64,000 nucleotides of DNA from Poindextera sp965277425 (GTDB taxonomy: Bacteria > Pseudomonadota > Alphaproteobacteria > Caulobacterales > Caulobacteraceae). The DNA is taken from contig CBDICR010000007.1 in assembly GCA_965277425.1 (NCBI GenBank), forward strand, positions 248,001-312,000. The letters are read 5' to 3'. The notes beneath the pieces were generated by a model. The model had not been told where the DNA came from. It worked only from the letters and a program-made list of their open reading frames with translations, and did not search any database. This document shows, in pieces, positions 9,415 to 17,504 of this stretch (positions are counted from its first letter, which is position 1; each line of letters begins with the position of its first letter). A program made the position numbers and the translations under genes.

Positions 9415-9522
9415 CCGAGCCCCGAAGCGGCGATCGGTCCGGGCCAGGCCCGCATCGATCGCGACGCAGGGCGCGAGTATTGGACGGGCGCCGGCGATGT
9501 CAATCTTGGCGAGGCGCGCCGA

Positions 9523-10971
9523 TCACAGACCATCGCGCCAGCCGCCGCCCAGCGCCTGGTAAAGCGCGATGGTGTCGACATAGCGGGCGGCGCCGGCCTG
9601 GGACAGCGCGACCCGGGCCTGGCGATCGGCGGCCTCGGCGGTCAGCACGGCCAGGACGCCGGTCTGCCCTTGCGCGAACCCATCCTCCGCCAGCCGCTCG
9701 GACCGCGCCGCCGCCGCCTCGGCCGCGCTGGCGTGCTTCAAGGCTTGCGCGTCGTCGACGATCGCCTGCAGCACGTCGGCGGTATTCTGCAATCCGCTCA
9801 GCACAGCGCTTCTGTACTGCGCCTCGGCCTGGTCGAGGGCCGCCTGCGCCGCCGCCTGCTTGTGGCGCAGCGCCCCGGCGTCGAACACGGTCTGGGCGAC
9901 CGCGCCGGTGACCGACCACAGGGCGTCGCCATTGGTAAAGATCGTGCCGATCCGGGTGGAGGCGCCGCCCGGCGCGGCGCTGAGGGTGAAGCTGGGCAGC
10001 CGTGCGGCGACGGCCACCCCCACCAGGGCGGAGGCGACATGCACATTGGCTTCTGCGACCCGGACATCGGGCCTCTGGCGCACGAGGTCGGACGGCAGGC
10101 TGACCGGCAGATCCCGCGGCAGCTGGAAGTCGGCGATCTCGAACCGGTCGGACGGGGCCTGGGATGGCGCGCGTCCGACCAGGGCCGCCAGCAGATCGCG
10201 CTGCTGGTCGATCTGCTTCCGCAGCGGCGGGGCGAGCTGCGCCGCCTGCTCCAGCGCCGTCTCGGCGGCCGCCACATCCGCCGTCGACGCCTCGCCGGCG
10301 ATCTGCTGGCGGCGCGTGACGTCGAGCGTCCTTTGGTCCGCCTCGACGATCCGTTGCGTGTCGTCCAACTGCGTGTCCAGGCCGGCGAGCTGGACCGCCG
10401 CATTGGCGACGTTGGCGGTGAGGGTCAGATAGGCCGCCTGGGTGAGAAATTTCTGGTTTTCGGCCTGGGCGGCGGCGGCTTCGGTCTGGCGCCTGAGGCC
10501 GCCGAAGACGTCCAGGACATAGGCGACGTTGAGCTGGGCGGTATAGAGCGAATAGAGCTGGGCGTTGGAGCTGAGCGGCGAGGCGATGGACGCCGAATTC
10601 TTCGCGCCCTCGGCGTCGGCGGCCAGGTCCACGGTCGGGAACTGCGCCGCGCGCTGAACCAGATAGGCCTCGTGCGCCTGTTTCAGCGCCGCCTGGGCGG
10701 ACCGAAGGTCGGGATTGGCCTTCAGCGCCTCGTCCTCCAGGGCATCGAGCCGGGGCGAGCCGAACACGGTCCACCACCGGTTCGCAACCGCCGCGCCGAG
10801 AGCGAAAACTTGCGCCGCGCGGCCGGAGTCCGTCCGGGTCGGCAAGGGCCCCGGCGTGTAGCGATCGACTGGAGGCGGCGCCGGCGGCCGGAAATTCGGG
10901 CCGACCGTGCAGCCGGCGAGCAGGCCGGCGCCCGCGGTCCCCGCCAGGAGGCAGCGGGCCAGGCGTTTCAC
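9523..10971 (-). CDS. Outer-membrane efflux lipoprotein (NodT/OprM family)
   Basis: A 482-residue TolC-like outer-membrane channel. GTG start at 10971. The N-terminus is a lipoprotein signal with lipobox LLAGC (Cys21), then the family opening TVGPNFRPP. Two OEP repeats of long amphipathic helices follow, with DVFGGLRRQTEAA in the first and the RPDVRVAEANVHVA motif in the second, both diagnostic of NodT/OprM proteins. The GTG overlaps the TGA of the upstream DUF1003 gene (GTGA), so those two are coupled. It supplies the third component for the adaptor and permease that follow. Confidence 0.92.
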   Translation of the reverse strand: MKRLARCLLAGTAGAGLLAGCTVGPNFRPPAPPPVDRYTPGPLPTRTDSGRAAQVFALGAAVANRWWTVFGSPRLDALEDEALKANPDLRSAQAALKQAHEAYLVQRAAQFPTVDLAADAEGAKNSASIASPLSSNAQLYSLYTAQLNVAYVLDVFGGLRRQTEAAAAQAENQKFLTQAAYLTLTANVANAAVQLAGLDTQLDDTQRIVEADQRTLDVTRRQQIAGEASTADVAAAETALEQAAQLAPPLRKQIDQQRDLLAALVGRAPSQAPSDRFEIADFQLPRDLPVSLPSDLVRQRPDVRVAEANVHVASALVGVAVAARLPSFTLSAAPGGASTRIGTIFTNGDALWSVTGAVAQTVFDAGALRHKQAAAQAALDQAEAQYRSAVLSGLQNTADVLQAIVDDAQALKHASAAEAAAARSERLAEDGFAQGQTGVLAVLTAEAADRQARVALSQAGAARYVDTIALYQALGGGWRDGL

Positions 10972-11504
10972 GCGCCGGCCGGAACGTCGGACCCCAACCT
11001 GTCCTTGCGCAGGAGCTCGGTCAGCTCGCCGATGGCCTGGACCAGGCCCAGCACCTCCTTTTCGCGCAGCTCATCGAGCTTGTGGTGCAGAAGTTCGATC
11101 TCCAGCTCGGCCTTGATGTTGATCTGGTAGTCGTTTTCGGCCTCCTGGCGATCGATGTCCTGCTGGCGGTTCTGGGCCATCATGATGAAAGGCGCGGCGT
11201 AGGCGGCCTGAAAGGAGAGCGCCAGGTTCAGCAGGATGAACGGGTAGGGGTCCCATTTCTGGATGAAGGCGGTGACGTTCAACACAATCCAGGTGAACAG
11301 GATCGCCGACTGGATGATGATGAAGCGCCACGATCCCATGGTCGCGGCGACCTTGTCGGCGATCTTCTGGCCGAGGGTCAGATCGTGCGGCGCCTTCTCG
11401 ACCTTGACGGCGTCGCGCTTGCCCCGGCGCAGGCCGCGCAACTCGCCAAGCAGCCTCTGCTCGGCCTCATGCAGCTCCTCTTTCAAGGTCTGCGTCGCTT
11501 CCAT
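10968..11504 (-). CDS. DUF1003 membrane protein
   Basis: A 178-residue inner-membrane protein of the DUF1003 family, molecular function unknown. A charged N-terminal coiled segment (about 1-50) precedes two transmembrane helices (about 58-80 and 90-112). The family signature WDPYPFILLNLALS is followed by MMAQNRQQDIDR and a C-terminal helical tail. It opens the efflux operon and overlaps the outer-membrane channel gene by four bases. A role in the efflux unit is suggested only by this linkage. Confidence 0.88.
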   Translation of the reverse strand: MEATQTLKEELHEAEQRLLGELRGLRRGKRDAVKVEKAPHDLTLGQKIADKVAATMGSWRFIIIQSAILFTWIVLNVTAFIQKWDPYPFILLNLALSFQAAYAAPFIMMAQNRQQDIDRQEAENDYQINIKAELEIELLHHKLDELREKEVLGLVQAIGELTELLRKDRLGSDVPAGA

Positions 11505-11669
11505 GGCGTTTCTCCGCGTCGGGCTGCACGTCAGCGCGCCCCGCTTCGCCCCCCGATAAGCGCCGCGGAGTCTCCTCGTCGAATAGGTACACTGTTGGTA
11601 ATTGGCCCGGCCAGGTCAACCGGGGCTCGGCGCCCAGATCGGCTGGCCGCTCCGGAAAGGTCGGTCGAC

Positions 11670-12590
11670 CTATTTCGTGCTGGTCGGCTGTCCCTGGCCG
11701 AGCAAAGCGCCGTTGACGGTCAGGCCATATTCGGAGTCGGCGCTGTTGTGAAATTTCCGACGGGTTTCGGCGACATCGCCGGTAAAGCGGGGGTCTTGCG
11801 GTCGAGGCTGGCCGTCGATGTAGGCGGCGGCGTCGAAAGCCTGCTGGTCGCTCAAGGATCCGCCTTTTCCAAGCGGCATATTGGCCTTGATGAAGCCCGC
11901 GGCGCTCTTGATATCCGCCATGCCCGCCCCCCAGTTGTAGGACCGCGCGCCCCATAGGGGCGGGAAGACCGTCGCGCCGCGCGCGGCCTGGCCCGCGCCG
12001 TCGTTTCCGTGACAGAGGGCGCAGTTGGCGCTGTAGACGTCCTGCCCGCGCGCATAGTCCGGCTTGAGCGGCGGCTTTGCGAGCTTCAAGAGGCCCTGGC
12101 CGGGCATCTTCACGCCGACCGGCGCGCCCTTGGCAAGGAAGAAGGCGTAGCTTTCCAGCGCCACCAGGACCGGATCGCCGAGCGGCGGCGCCTTGCCGTT
12201 CATGCTGTACCTGAAACAGCCCTGAAGACGCTCTTCGAAGCTGTTCACATGGCCGTTCTTGGCCCGGTATTGCGGATAGCTGATATAGGCCCCCCACAAA
12301 GGCGCCGAATTGGCGACCCGGCCCTCGCCCAGGTGGCAGTTGGAGCATTTCAGGTCGTTGCCGACGAAGGCGTGCGCATTGGCGGCGGGATCGATGAAGA
12401 TCGCGCGCCCGAACGCCACCTCGCGGCCGAACTCGTTGTTCGGAATGGCGCTCATCGGCGGCGGCGCGAACGGCTTTGGTTTTGGCGCGCCCGCGCCAAG
12501 CCGGCTGACCCCGTAACCCGCCCCGAACACCGCAACCACCGCCACGACGATCAATGCGCTCCGCAGAGCGAGTACGCCGGCCTTGGTCAT
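11670..12590 (-). CDS. Dihaem c-type cytochrome, TsdA-like thiosulfate dehydrogenase/tetrathionate reductase
   Basis: A 306-residue exported dihaem cytochrome. An N-terminal hydrophobic segment (about 8-28) is a signal or anchor. Haem motifs are C82-S-N-C85-H86 and C190-A-L-C193-H194. A lone Cys125, 39 residues after the first haem histidine, sits where TsdA enzymes have the cysteine ligand of the catalytic haem. The surrounding YPQYR, ERLQGCFRYSMNGK also matches TsdA. K235 and M238 (IKANMPLG) are candidates for the second-haem Lys/Met ligand region. TsdA joins two thiosulfates to tetrathionate, or the reverse. Its ATG overlaps the stop of the cytochrome c4-like gene, so it is the last gene of the operon. 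The family is well supported; the direction of the reaction is not. Confidence 0.82.
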   Translation of the reverse strand: MTKAGVLALRSALIVVAVVAVFGAGYGVSRLGAGAPKPKPFAPPPMSAIPNNEFGREVAFGRAIFIDPAANAHAFVGNDLKCSNCHLGEGRVANSAPLWGAYISYPQYRAKNGHVNSFEERLQGCFRYSMNGKAPPLGDPVLVALESYAFFLAKGAPVGVKMPGQGLLKLAKPPLKPDYARGQDVYSANCALCHGNDGAGQAARGATVFPPLWGARSYNWGAGMADIKSAAGFIKANMPLGKGGSLSDQQAFDAAAYIDGQPRPQDPRFTGDVAETRRKFHNSADSEYGLTVNGALLGQGQPTSTK

Positions 12591-13300
12591 TTTTTGGCTC
12601 CAGGCATTAGCTTCGGCGCGTTCGACGGCAGCGTCGCATAATAGGCGGCGACGGCCTTGATCTCACGTGGGGACAGCCGCTTGGAGATGCCGCGCATCAG
12701 GCCCAGGGGATCGTCCCGGCGATCGTTCTGGCGAAAGCGCATCAGCTGGCGCTGCAGGTATTCGGCGCGCTGGCCCGCGAGCGGCGGCGACAGCGTGTTG
12801 ACCCCCAGGCCGTCGGCGCCGTGGCACGAGGCGCAGGGCGGAACCTTCTCGGACCAGTCTCCCTGGCTCGCCAGCATCCGTCCAAAAGCCACGGAGCCAT
12901 GGTCCATCGCCGCGGCGCCCGTGACGGCGGGAAGGCCCGCATAATAGGCCGCCACGGCCTGTCTCTGTCTGTCGTTCAGCGTCTTGGCCACCGGCGTCAT
13001 GGCCGCGCTTTGCCGGGCGCCGTGCTTGAAGGCCTGGAGTTGCCGCTCGATATAGTCGGCGTTCAGCCCGGCGAGGCGCGGGCCGTTCTGCACCCGGACG
13101 CCCTCGCCGTTGACGCCGTGACAGGAGGCGCAGGCCGGCGTGCCGTGGTTCACCATGCCGAAATTGGCGATCTCGGCGCCGCTTTCTCCTGCAGGAGCGG
13201 ATTGAGACAAGGCGATCGAGGCCGCAGCCGTCGCCAGCAGGCCCGCGATGACCGCGATGACAGCCGACCTGCCTTTCGGACGGCGCGCCGCGGCCTTCAT
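12587..13300 (-). CDS. Dihaem cytochrome c4-like electron carrier
   Basis: A 237-residue periplasmic cytochrome with two cytochrome-c domains. A signal/anchor helix lies at about 13-32, followed by C57-A-S-C60-H61 and C156-A-S-C159-H160. Each domain carries the cytochrome c4 pattern GP.LAGL/GPPLAGQ.A.Y...QL..F, and M101 and M202 are plausible sixth ligands. It probably passes electrons from the TsdA-like enzyme encoded just downstream to a terminal oxidase. It overlaps both neighbours by 4 bases (ATGA). Confidence 0.87.
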   Translation of the reverse strand: MKAAARRPKGRSAVIAVIAGLLATAAASIALSQSAPAGESGAEIANFGMVNHGTPACASCHGVNGEGVRVQNGPRLAGLNADYIERQLQAFKHGARQSAAMTPVAKTLNDRQRQAVAAYYAGLPAVTGAAAMDHGSVAFGRMLASQGDWSEKVPPCASCHGADGLGVNTLSPPLAGQRAEYLQRQLMRFRQNDRRDDPLGLMRGISKRLSPREIKAVAAYYATLPSNAPKLMPGAKK

Positions 13301-14295
13301 TCGCCGTCGACGGGCTTTTCGCCCGCGTAAGCCTTGAACCCATAGCGGGCGAAGATCGCCAGGGCCTTGGGCGAATGGATGAAATCCAGCCAGGCCTTGG
13401 CAGCCTCGGGATGCGCCGCGCCCTTGACGACCGCGCCCGCATAGATCGCCGTGGCGTTCTCAGCCGCCGGTATGTCGACGTGGCTGATGGGGTTGCCGAC
13501 CTGTTCTTGAAATAGCGCCTCGGACTTCCAGGTGACGCCGGCCTCGGCCTTCCCCTGCATCAAAAAGAGCGGCGTCTGGCGGTGATGGATGTGGGTGAGC
13601 TCGGTCGAGCCGTCGGCCACCTTGGTTTCATAGACCGCCTTTTCGAGGGCCGGACCGCCGGCCTTGTCGAGCGCCATCTTGATCTGGCGGGCGATGCCCT
13701 CGAACGCGGGGTTGGGCATGGCCAGCCTGATGCTGACCTTGCCGAGGTCCGTCAGCCCGCGAACCTTGGCCGGGTCGCCGGCGGGAACCATGATGGCCAG
13801 CGTATTGGTGACGTAGGGAACGGCGAGCCCGGTAAGCGTCCCATCGTCGATCAGGCCTTGGACCTTCTTCAGGCCCGCCAGATAGGCGTCGGGCTTCACC
13901 GTCCAGGTCATGTTCCCGGAGGTCACCTTGCCGCCCGCCTTCATCTGTTTGACCAAGAGGCCCGGCGGGATGGTCTCCCAGTAGATCCGGCCCTTGTATT
14001 CGGGTCGTTCAGCCTCGAAGGCTTCGACCAGCGGCGCCATGGCGAAGAAGTAGTTCCCGCCGACAAACAGCACCAGTTTCGGATCGGTCAGGTCGCCATG
14101 GAAGTCGGCCAGGTCGTCGATCTGCGGGATGGTGAAGTCGAGGCCGCGATCGACCGCGTCGTTGTTGCGGCCGTCCTGCCAGGGCGGAAACACAACCTTT
14201 GCGGCCGGCTTGTCGGCGCCCAGCGCCGGGGACGCCAGGGCGACGACCGCGGCGATGAGCGAGAGCAGACTGCGAACGCCCATGGGCTTGCTCAT
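13297..14295 (-). CDS. Periplasmic substrate-binding protein (anion/metal ABC type), without permease genes
   Basis: A 332-residue extracellular solute-binding protein (ModA/SBP_bac_11-like), with a signal peptide ending SPALG at about residue 26. The body shows the two-lobe pattern LVLFVGGNYFFAMAPLVEAF, then IYWETIPPG, then GLAVPYVTNTLAIMVPAGDP and a C-terminal PEAAKAWLDFI.S, typical of molybdate, sulfate or iron binders. No ABC permease or ATPase is encoded nearby. It is sandwiched between the DsrE-like and cytochrome genes with 4-base overlaps on both sides, so it may deliver a sulfur oxyanion to the periplasmic enzymes rather than to a transporter. That role is inferred. Confidence 0.8.
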   Translation of the reverse strand: MSKPMGVRSLLSLIAAVVALASPALGADKPAAKVVFPPWQDGRNNDAVDRGLDFTIPQIDDLADFHGDLTDPKLVLFVGGNYFFAMAPLVEAFEAERPEYKGRIYWETIPPGLLVKQMKAGGKVTSGNMTWTVKPDAYLAGLKKVQGLIDDGTLTGLAVPYVTNTLAIMVPAGDPAKVRGLTDLGKVSIRLAMPNPAFEGIARQIKMALDKAGGPALEKAVYETKVADGSTELTHIHHRQTPLFLMQGKAEAGVTWKSEALFQEQVGNPISHVDIPAAENATAIYAGAVVKGAAHPEAAKAWLDFIHSPKALAIFARYGFKAYAGEKPVDGE

Positions 14296-15080
14296 GCGAT
14301 GTAATGATAGCCGGCTTGCTGAAGCTCGGGGATGGTCGCCACCATGCCGGGCGTCAAAATAACCCCAGGCGCCAGACGGTTGGTGAGGTCCGCCGCCATC
14401 GCCTCATGCGACATGTGATCGGGGTTGACGTCCTGTTTGATCAGCTTTCCGCTCAGCTCCCAGATCGCCAGATGGCAGGCGAGGAAGACCGCGCCGCGAT
14501 CCATCAGCGCCACAACGGTGTTGTCGGCGCCGGAATAGGCGCCGGTGTCGCTCTGGTGGTCCTTGTCCGCCTCGGCCGTCTCAACCCGCTGCAGCAGCGT
14601 GTTGGAGGTCATCTTGCCGCCCAGTTTCGCGAACTGGTATTTGTCCCAGGCGCCCTGGTCGAAAAGCGCCAGCTGCGCCGGGCCGTGGGTGGCGGATACG
14701 GCGATGAAGTCCGGGTGCTTGTACGACCAGATCTGCGCGTTCATGGCGTTGCGCATCAGGTTCAGCCAGCCGCCGTCCAGGTCGGTATTGTCCCAGACCT
14801 GACGAGGCCCGCCCTGGTAGGCGATGACCTCGTTCAGCGCCTCATGGTCCCACAGCCTGGGATCGTCGAGGATCATCGGGACGGTACGAAAATCCCGCCG
14901 CCGCGGCGCATTGGCGAGCCGCGCCTTGAGCGCGGCCAGCCGAGTCGCTCCCGGCGCCACCAGGTCCGGAACGGCCGGTTGCGCCGCGGCCCTGGCCGAG
15001 ATGGCCACCATCGCCGTGAGGCCGGCGGCGGCCAGGCCCAGGCTGCGAAGAGCGGCTCGTCTATTTGATTGGTTTTCCAT
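14292..15080 (-). CDS. DsrE-like protein with Tat-type signal
   Basis: A 262-residue predicted periplasmic protein. The N-terminus has twin arginines R7-R8 and a mild hydrophobic stretch with AQA at about 32-34, a Tat-type signal. The C-terminal half ends LAPGVILTPGMVATIPELQQAGYHYI, which resembles DsrE/DsrF-like sulfur-transfer proteins, where GV...VA.I..LQ.AGY.YI closes the fold. The only cysteine of the entire protein is C202 (VFLACHLAIWEL), at the place where DsrE-type proteins carry the persulfide-bearing cysteine. It is the first gene of the operon, and a LysR gene diverges from it. Family assignment is by pattern only. Confidence 0.68.
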   Translation of the reverse strand: MENQSNRRAALRSLGLAAAGLTAMVAISARAAAQPAVPDLVAPGATRLAALKARLANAPRRRDFRTVPMILDDPRLWDHEALNEVIAYQGGPRQVWDNTDLDGGWLNLMRNAMNAQIWSYKHPDFIAVSATHGPAQLALFDQGAWDKYQFAKLGGKMTSNTLLQRVETAEADKDHQSDTGAYSGADNTVVALMDRGAVFLACHLAIWELSGKLIKQDVNPDHMSHEAMAADLTNRLAPGVILTPGMVATIPELQQAGYHYIA

Positions 15081-15151
15081 GGATCATTCCTCCGAAACCG
15101 ACAATGCGGCCGAATAAGCCCTTCTTCCAACAGATTATTTTGTGCAGAATG

Positions 15152-15166
15152 TTCGGAAATCCAGAA
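15152..15166. promoter_or_regulatory. Candidate LysR-type operator
   Basis: An imperfect 15-base dyad (TTCGG-N5-CAGAA) lies 19-33 bases before the LysR start and about 72-86 bases before the divergent DsrE-like gene. It matches the general T-N11-A form of LysR sites, so one dyad could serve both directions. Confidence 0.35.
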
Positions 15167-15184
15167 CGGATGAGAGTCCCGTCG

Positions 15185-16069
15185 ATGACGCTTGAACAGC
15201 TGCGTATCTTCGTCGCCGTCGCCGATCGCCAGCATGTGACGCGGGCGGCGCGGGCGCTCAACCTGACCCAGTCGGCGGTCAGCAGCGCCGTGACCTCGCT
15301 GGAAGGGCGCCATGGCGTGGCGCTGTTCGACCGCGTCGGGCGCAACATCGTGCTCAACCAGGCCGGCGAGGCCTTTCTGGTCGAGGCCAGAAGCGTGCTG
15401 GCGCGAGTCGCGGCGGCCGAAGCGGCCCTGGACGACCTGAGCGGCCTTGCCCGAGGCCGGCTGTCGATTCACGCCAGCCAGACCATCGCCAGCTACTGGC
15501 TGCCGCCGCGCCTGGCGGCCTTCCACCGGGCTCATCCGGGGATCGGCCTGGAGGTGGCCATCGGCAATACCGCGCAGGTCGCCAGGGCGGTGGCGGACGG
15601 CGCGGCCGAACTCGGCCTGGTGGAAGGCGAGGTCGATGATCCGGCCCTCAATCGCGCCGACATCGGCCAGGACCCGCTCGCCCTGGTCGTGGGCCGCGAT
15701 CACCCCTGGGCAGCGGCGGGGCCTCGAAAATCCATCAAACTCGCCGCGACCGCCTGGGTGCTCCGCGAGCTGGGATCGGGAACACGCTCGACCTTTGAAG
15801 CGGTGCTGGCGAAGGCGGGCTTGACCCTCGCCGACCTCGACATCGCGATGACCCTGCCGGGCAACGAGGCGGTTCGCGGCGCCGTCGAAGCGGGCGCGGG
15901 CGCCGCGGTGATGTCCAAGAGCGCGGCCTCTTCGGGTCTGGAGAGCGGCGCGCTTGTGGAAATCCCCTACGACCTCCCGGTCCGCCCCTTCCATCTGCTC
16001 AGGCACAAGCAGCGCTATCGGAGCCGGGCAGGGGACGCCTTCGTCGGCCTCTCGGAACTCGAGCCCTGA
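15185..16069 (+). CDS. LysR-family transcriptional regulator
   Basis: A 294-residue regulator. The start at 15185 gives the standard opening MTLEQLRIFVAV; upstream in-frame ATGs would add about 40 residues not seen in the family. The winged helix-turn-helix is at about 2-60 (TRAARALNLTQSAVSSAVTSLE), followed by the linker helix and a periplasmic-binding-protein-like effector domain (LSIHASQTIASYWLPPRLAAF, then LGLVEGEVD). This resembles CysB/CysL-type members. It is transcribed away from the DsrE-like operon across a 104-base gap, the usual arrangement for a LysR gene and its target. Confidence 0.88.
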   Translation: MTLEQLRIFVAVADRQHVTRAARALNLTQSAVSSAVTSLEGRHGVALFDRVGRNIVLNQAGEAFLVEARSVLARVAAAEAALDDLSGLARGRLSIHASQTIASYWLPPRLAAFHRAHPGIGLEVAIGNTAQVARAVADGAAELGLVEGEVDDPALNRADIGQDPLALVVGRDHPWAAAGPRKSIKLAATAWVLRELGSGTRSTFEAVLAKAGLTLADLDIAMTLPGNEAVRGAVEAGAGAAVMSKSAASSGLESGALVEIPYDLPVRPFHLLRHKQRYRSRAGDAFVGLSELEP

Positions 16070-16228
16070 GGCCAACGAAAGCGGACCGGGCGGACGGGTC
16101 AGAGCCTCATCTAAAATCGAACGTTCATATCGAAAACATGCGTTGGATCAGAACGGTCGTTCCGGTCAATCCTGGCTATAAGGAGCGCGCCGCCGCCGCG
16201 GTTGCCACTCCAAGCTGGAGTGATGACC

Positions 16229-17380
16229 ATGACCGACGCCGCCATCAGGGCTGTCGCCTTTGGCCTGAAACCGCTGTCTCGCCTGGACAATCCGCGCGAG
16301 GTGATCCGCCAGTTCACGCCCAACTGGCTCGCCGCGACCATGGGCACCGGCATACTGGCGATCGCGCTCGCCCAGTTCCCGGCGCATGTGCCAGGCCTGA
16401 AGAGCATCGCCGAGGGGTTGTGGCTGTTCAACATCGGGCTCTTCAGCCTGTTCTCCCTGCTCTATGCGGCGCGCTGGATCTTCTTCTTCGACGGCGCCAG
16501 CCGCATCTTCGGCCATTCGGTGGTCTCGATGTTCTTCGGCTGCATTCCGATGGGCCTGGCGACCATCATCAACGGGTTCCTCTCCTTTGGGCTGGCGCGC
16601 TGGGGCCATGTCGCCGTCGACATCGCCCAGGCGCTGTGGTGGCTGGACGCCGGCCTGGCCATGGTCTGCGGCGTCGCCATCCCCTTCATGATGTTCACCC
16701 GGCAAAACCACAGCATCGACCAGATGACCGCTGTCTGGCTGTTGCCGGTGGTGGCCGCCGAGGTGGCGGCCGTCAGCGGCGGCCTTCTGGCGCCGCACCT
16801 CGCGGACGCCCATCAGCAGCTGACCGTGCTGATCGCCAGCTATGCGCTCTGGGCCTGCTCGGTGCCCCTGGCCATGAGCCTGCTGGTCATCCTGGTGCTG
16901 CGCATGGCGATCCACAAATTGCCGCACGCCAGCATGGCCGCCTCGAGCTGGCTGGCGCTGGGGCCGATCGGCACCGGCGCGCTGGGCCTGCTGGTCCTGG
17001 GCGCCGCGGCTCCAGCGATCTTCGCCGCCAACGGCCTTGGCGACTATGGCGCCGCGGCGCGCGGTATCGGCCTGATCGGCGGCGTGCTGATGTGGGGCTA
17101 CGGCCTGTGGTGGATGGCGATGGCCGGCCTGATCACCCTGCGCTATCTGCGCCAGGGCCTGCCGTTCAACATCGGCTGGTGGGGCTATACCTTCCCCATC
17201 GGCGTCTATGCCGTGGCGACCTTGCGCCTGTCGACGTTCCTGCCGATCCCAGCCTTCGCGATCCTGGGCGGCGGCCTGGTGATCGCCCTGGTGGGACTGT
17301 GGCTGATCGTCGGCGCGCGAACCGTGCGCGGCGCCTGGCGCGGCGACCTCTTCGTCGCCCCCTGCCTCAAGGACGGCTGA
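16229..17380 (+). CDS. TDT-family membrane transporter (TehA/SLAC1/Ssu1-like)
   Basis: A 383-residue integral membrane protein with about ten helices. ATG at 16229 is preferred because GGAG lies 8 bases before it; earlier TTG/ATG codons are possible. The N-terminal FTPNWLAATMGTGILAIA is the hallmark of the tellurite-resistance/dicarboxylate transporter family, and WWGYTFPIGVYAVAT near the C-terminus is the second conserved block. Members export sulfite (Ssu1), malate or tellurite-related anions. Next to the LysR gene and sulfur operon, export of sulfite is a reasonable guess, not a demonstrated role. Confidence 0.85.
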   Translation: MTDAAIRAVAFGLKPLSRLDNPREVIRQFTPNWLAATMGTGILAIALAQFPAHVPGLKSIAEGLWLFNIGLFSLFSLLYAARWIFFFDGASRIFGHSVVSMFFGCIPMGLATIINGFLSFGLARWGHVAVDIAQALWWLDAGLAMVCGVAIPFMMFTRQNHSIDQMTAVWLLPVVAAEVAAVSGGLLAPHLADAHQQLTVLIASYALWACSVPLAMSLLVILVLRMAIHKLPHASMAASSWLALGPIGTGALGLLVLGAAAPAIFAANGLGDYGAAARGIGLIGGVLMWGYGLWWMAMAGLITLRYLRQGLPFNIGWWGYTFPIGVYAVATLRLSTFLPIPAFAILGGGLVIALVGLWLIVGARTVRGAWRGDLFVAPCLKDG

Positions 17381-17425
17381 GCGATCTCGCCGCTCGGCGC
17401 GGGCTCGAGTTTTGTCCACATGGTA

Positions 17426-17454
17426 ATTGTCAACAATAGGAATTACGCTATAAG
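17426..17454 (+). promoter_or_regulatory. Promoter and 12-bp palindromic operator upstream of the TonB receptor
   Basis: TTGTCA at 17427-17432, a 16-base spacer and TATAAG at 17449-17454 form a sigma70-like promoter. A perfect 12-base palindrome (ATTGTCAACAAT, 17426-17437) covers the -35. This shape fits GntR/FadR-type repressors, and a GntR gene lies downstream at 22596. Confidence 0.5.
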
Positions 17455-17504
17455 GAGGGCTCGATATAGGCGCGCGGCATAGCGCGTACCGACAGGGGGG
17501 AACT

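Noticed and set aside
8458..11130. Very long open frame on the plus strand opposite the efflux genes
   Set aside because: It is antisense to three well-supported efflux genes; long antisense frames are expected at this GC content and the product is low-complexity with no family motifs.
11505..11669. Promoter for the DUF1003-efflux operon
   Set aside because: A TTGACC is visible on the minus strand, but no acceptable -10 lies at the right distance, so no site was called.
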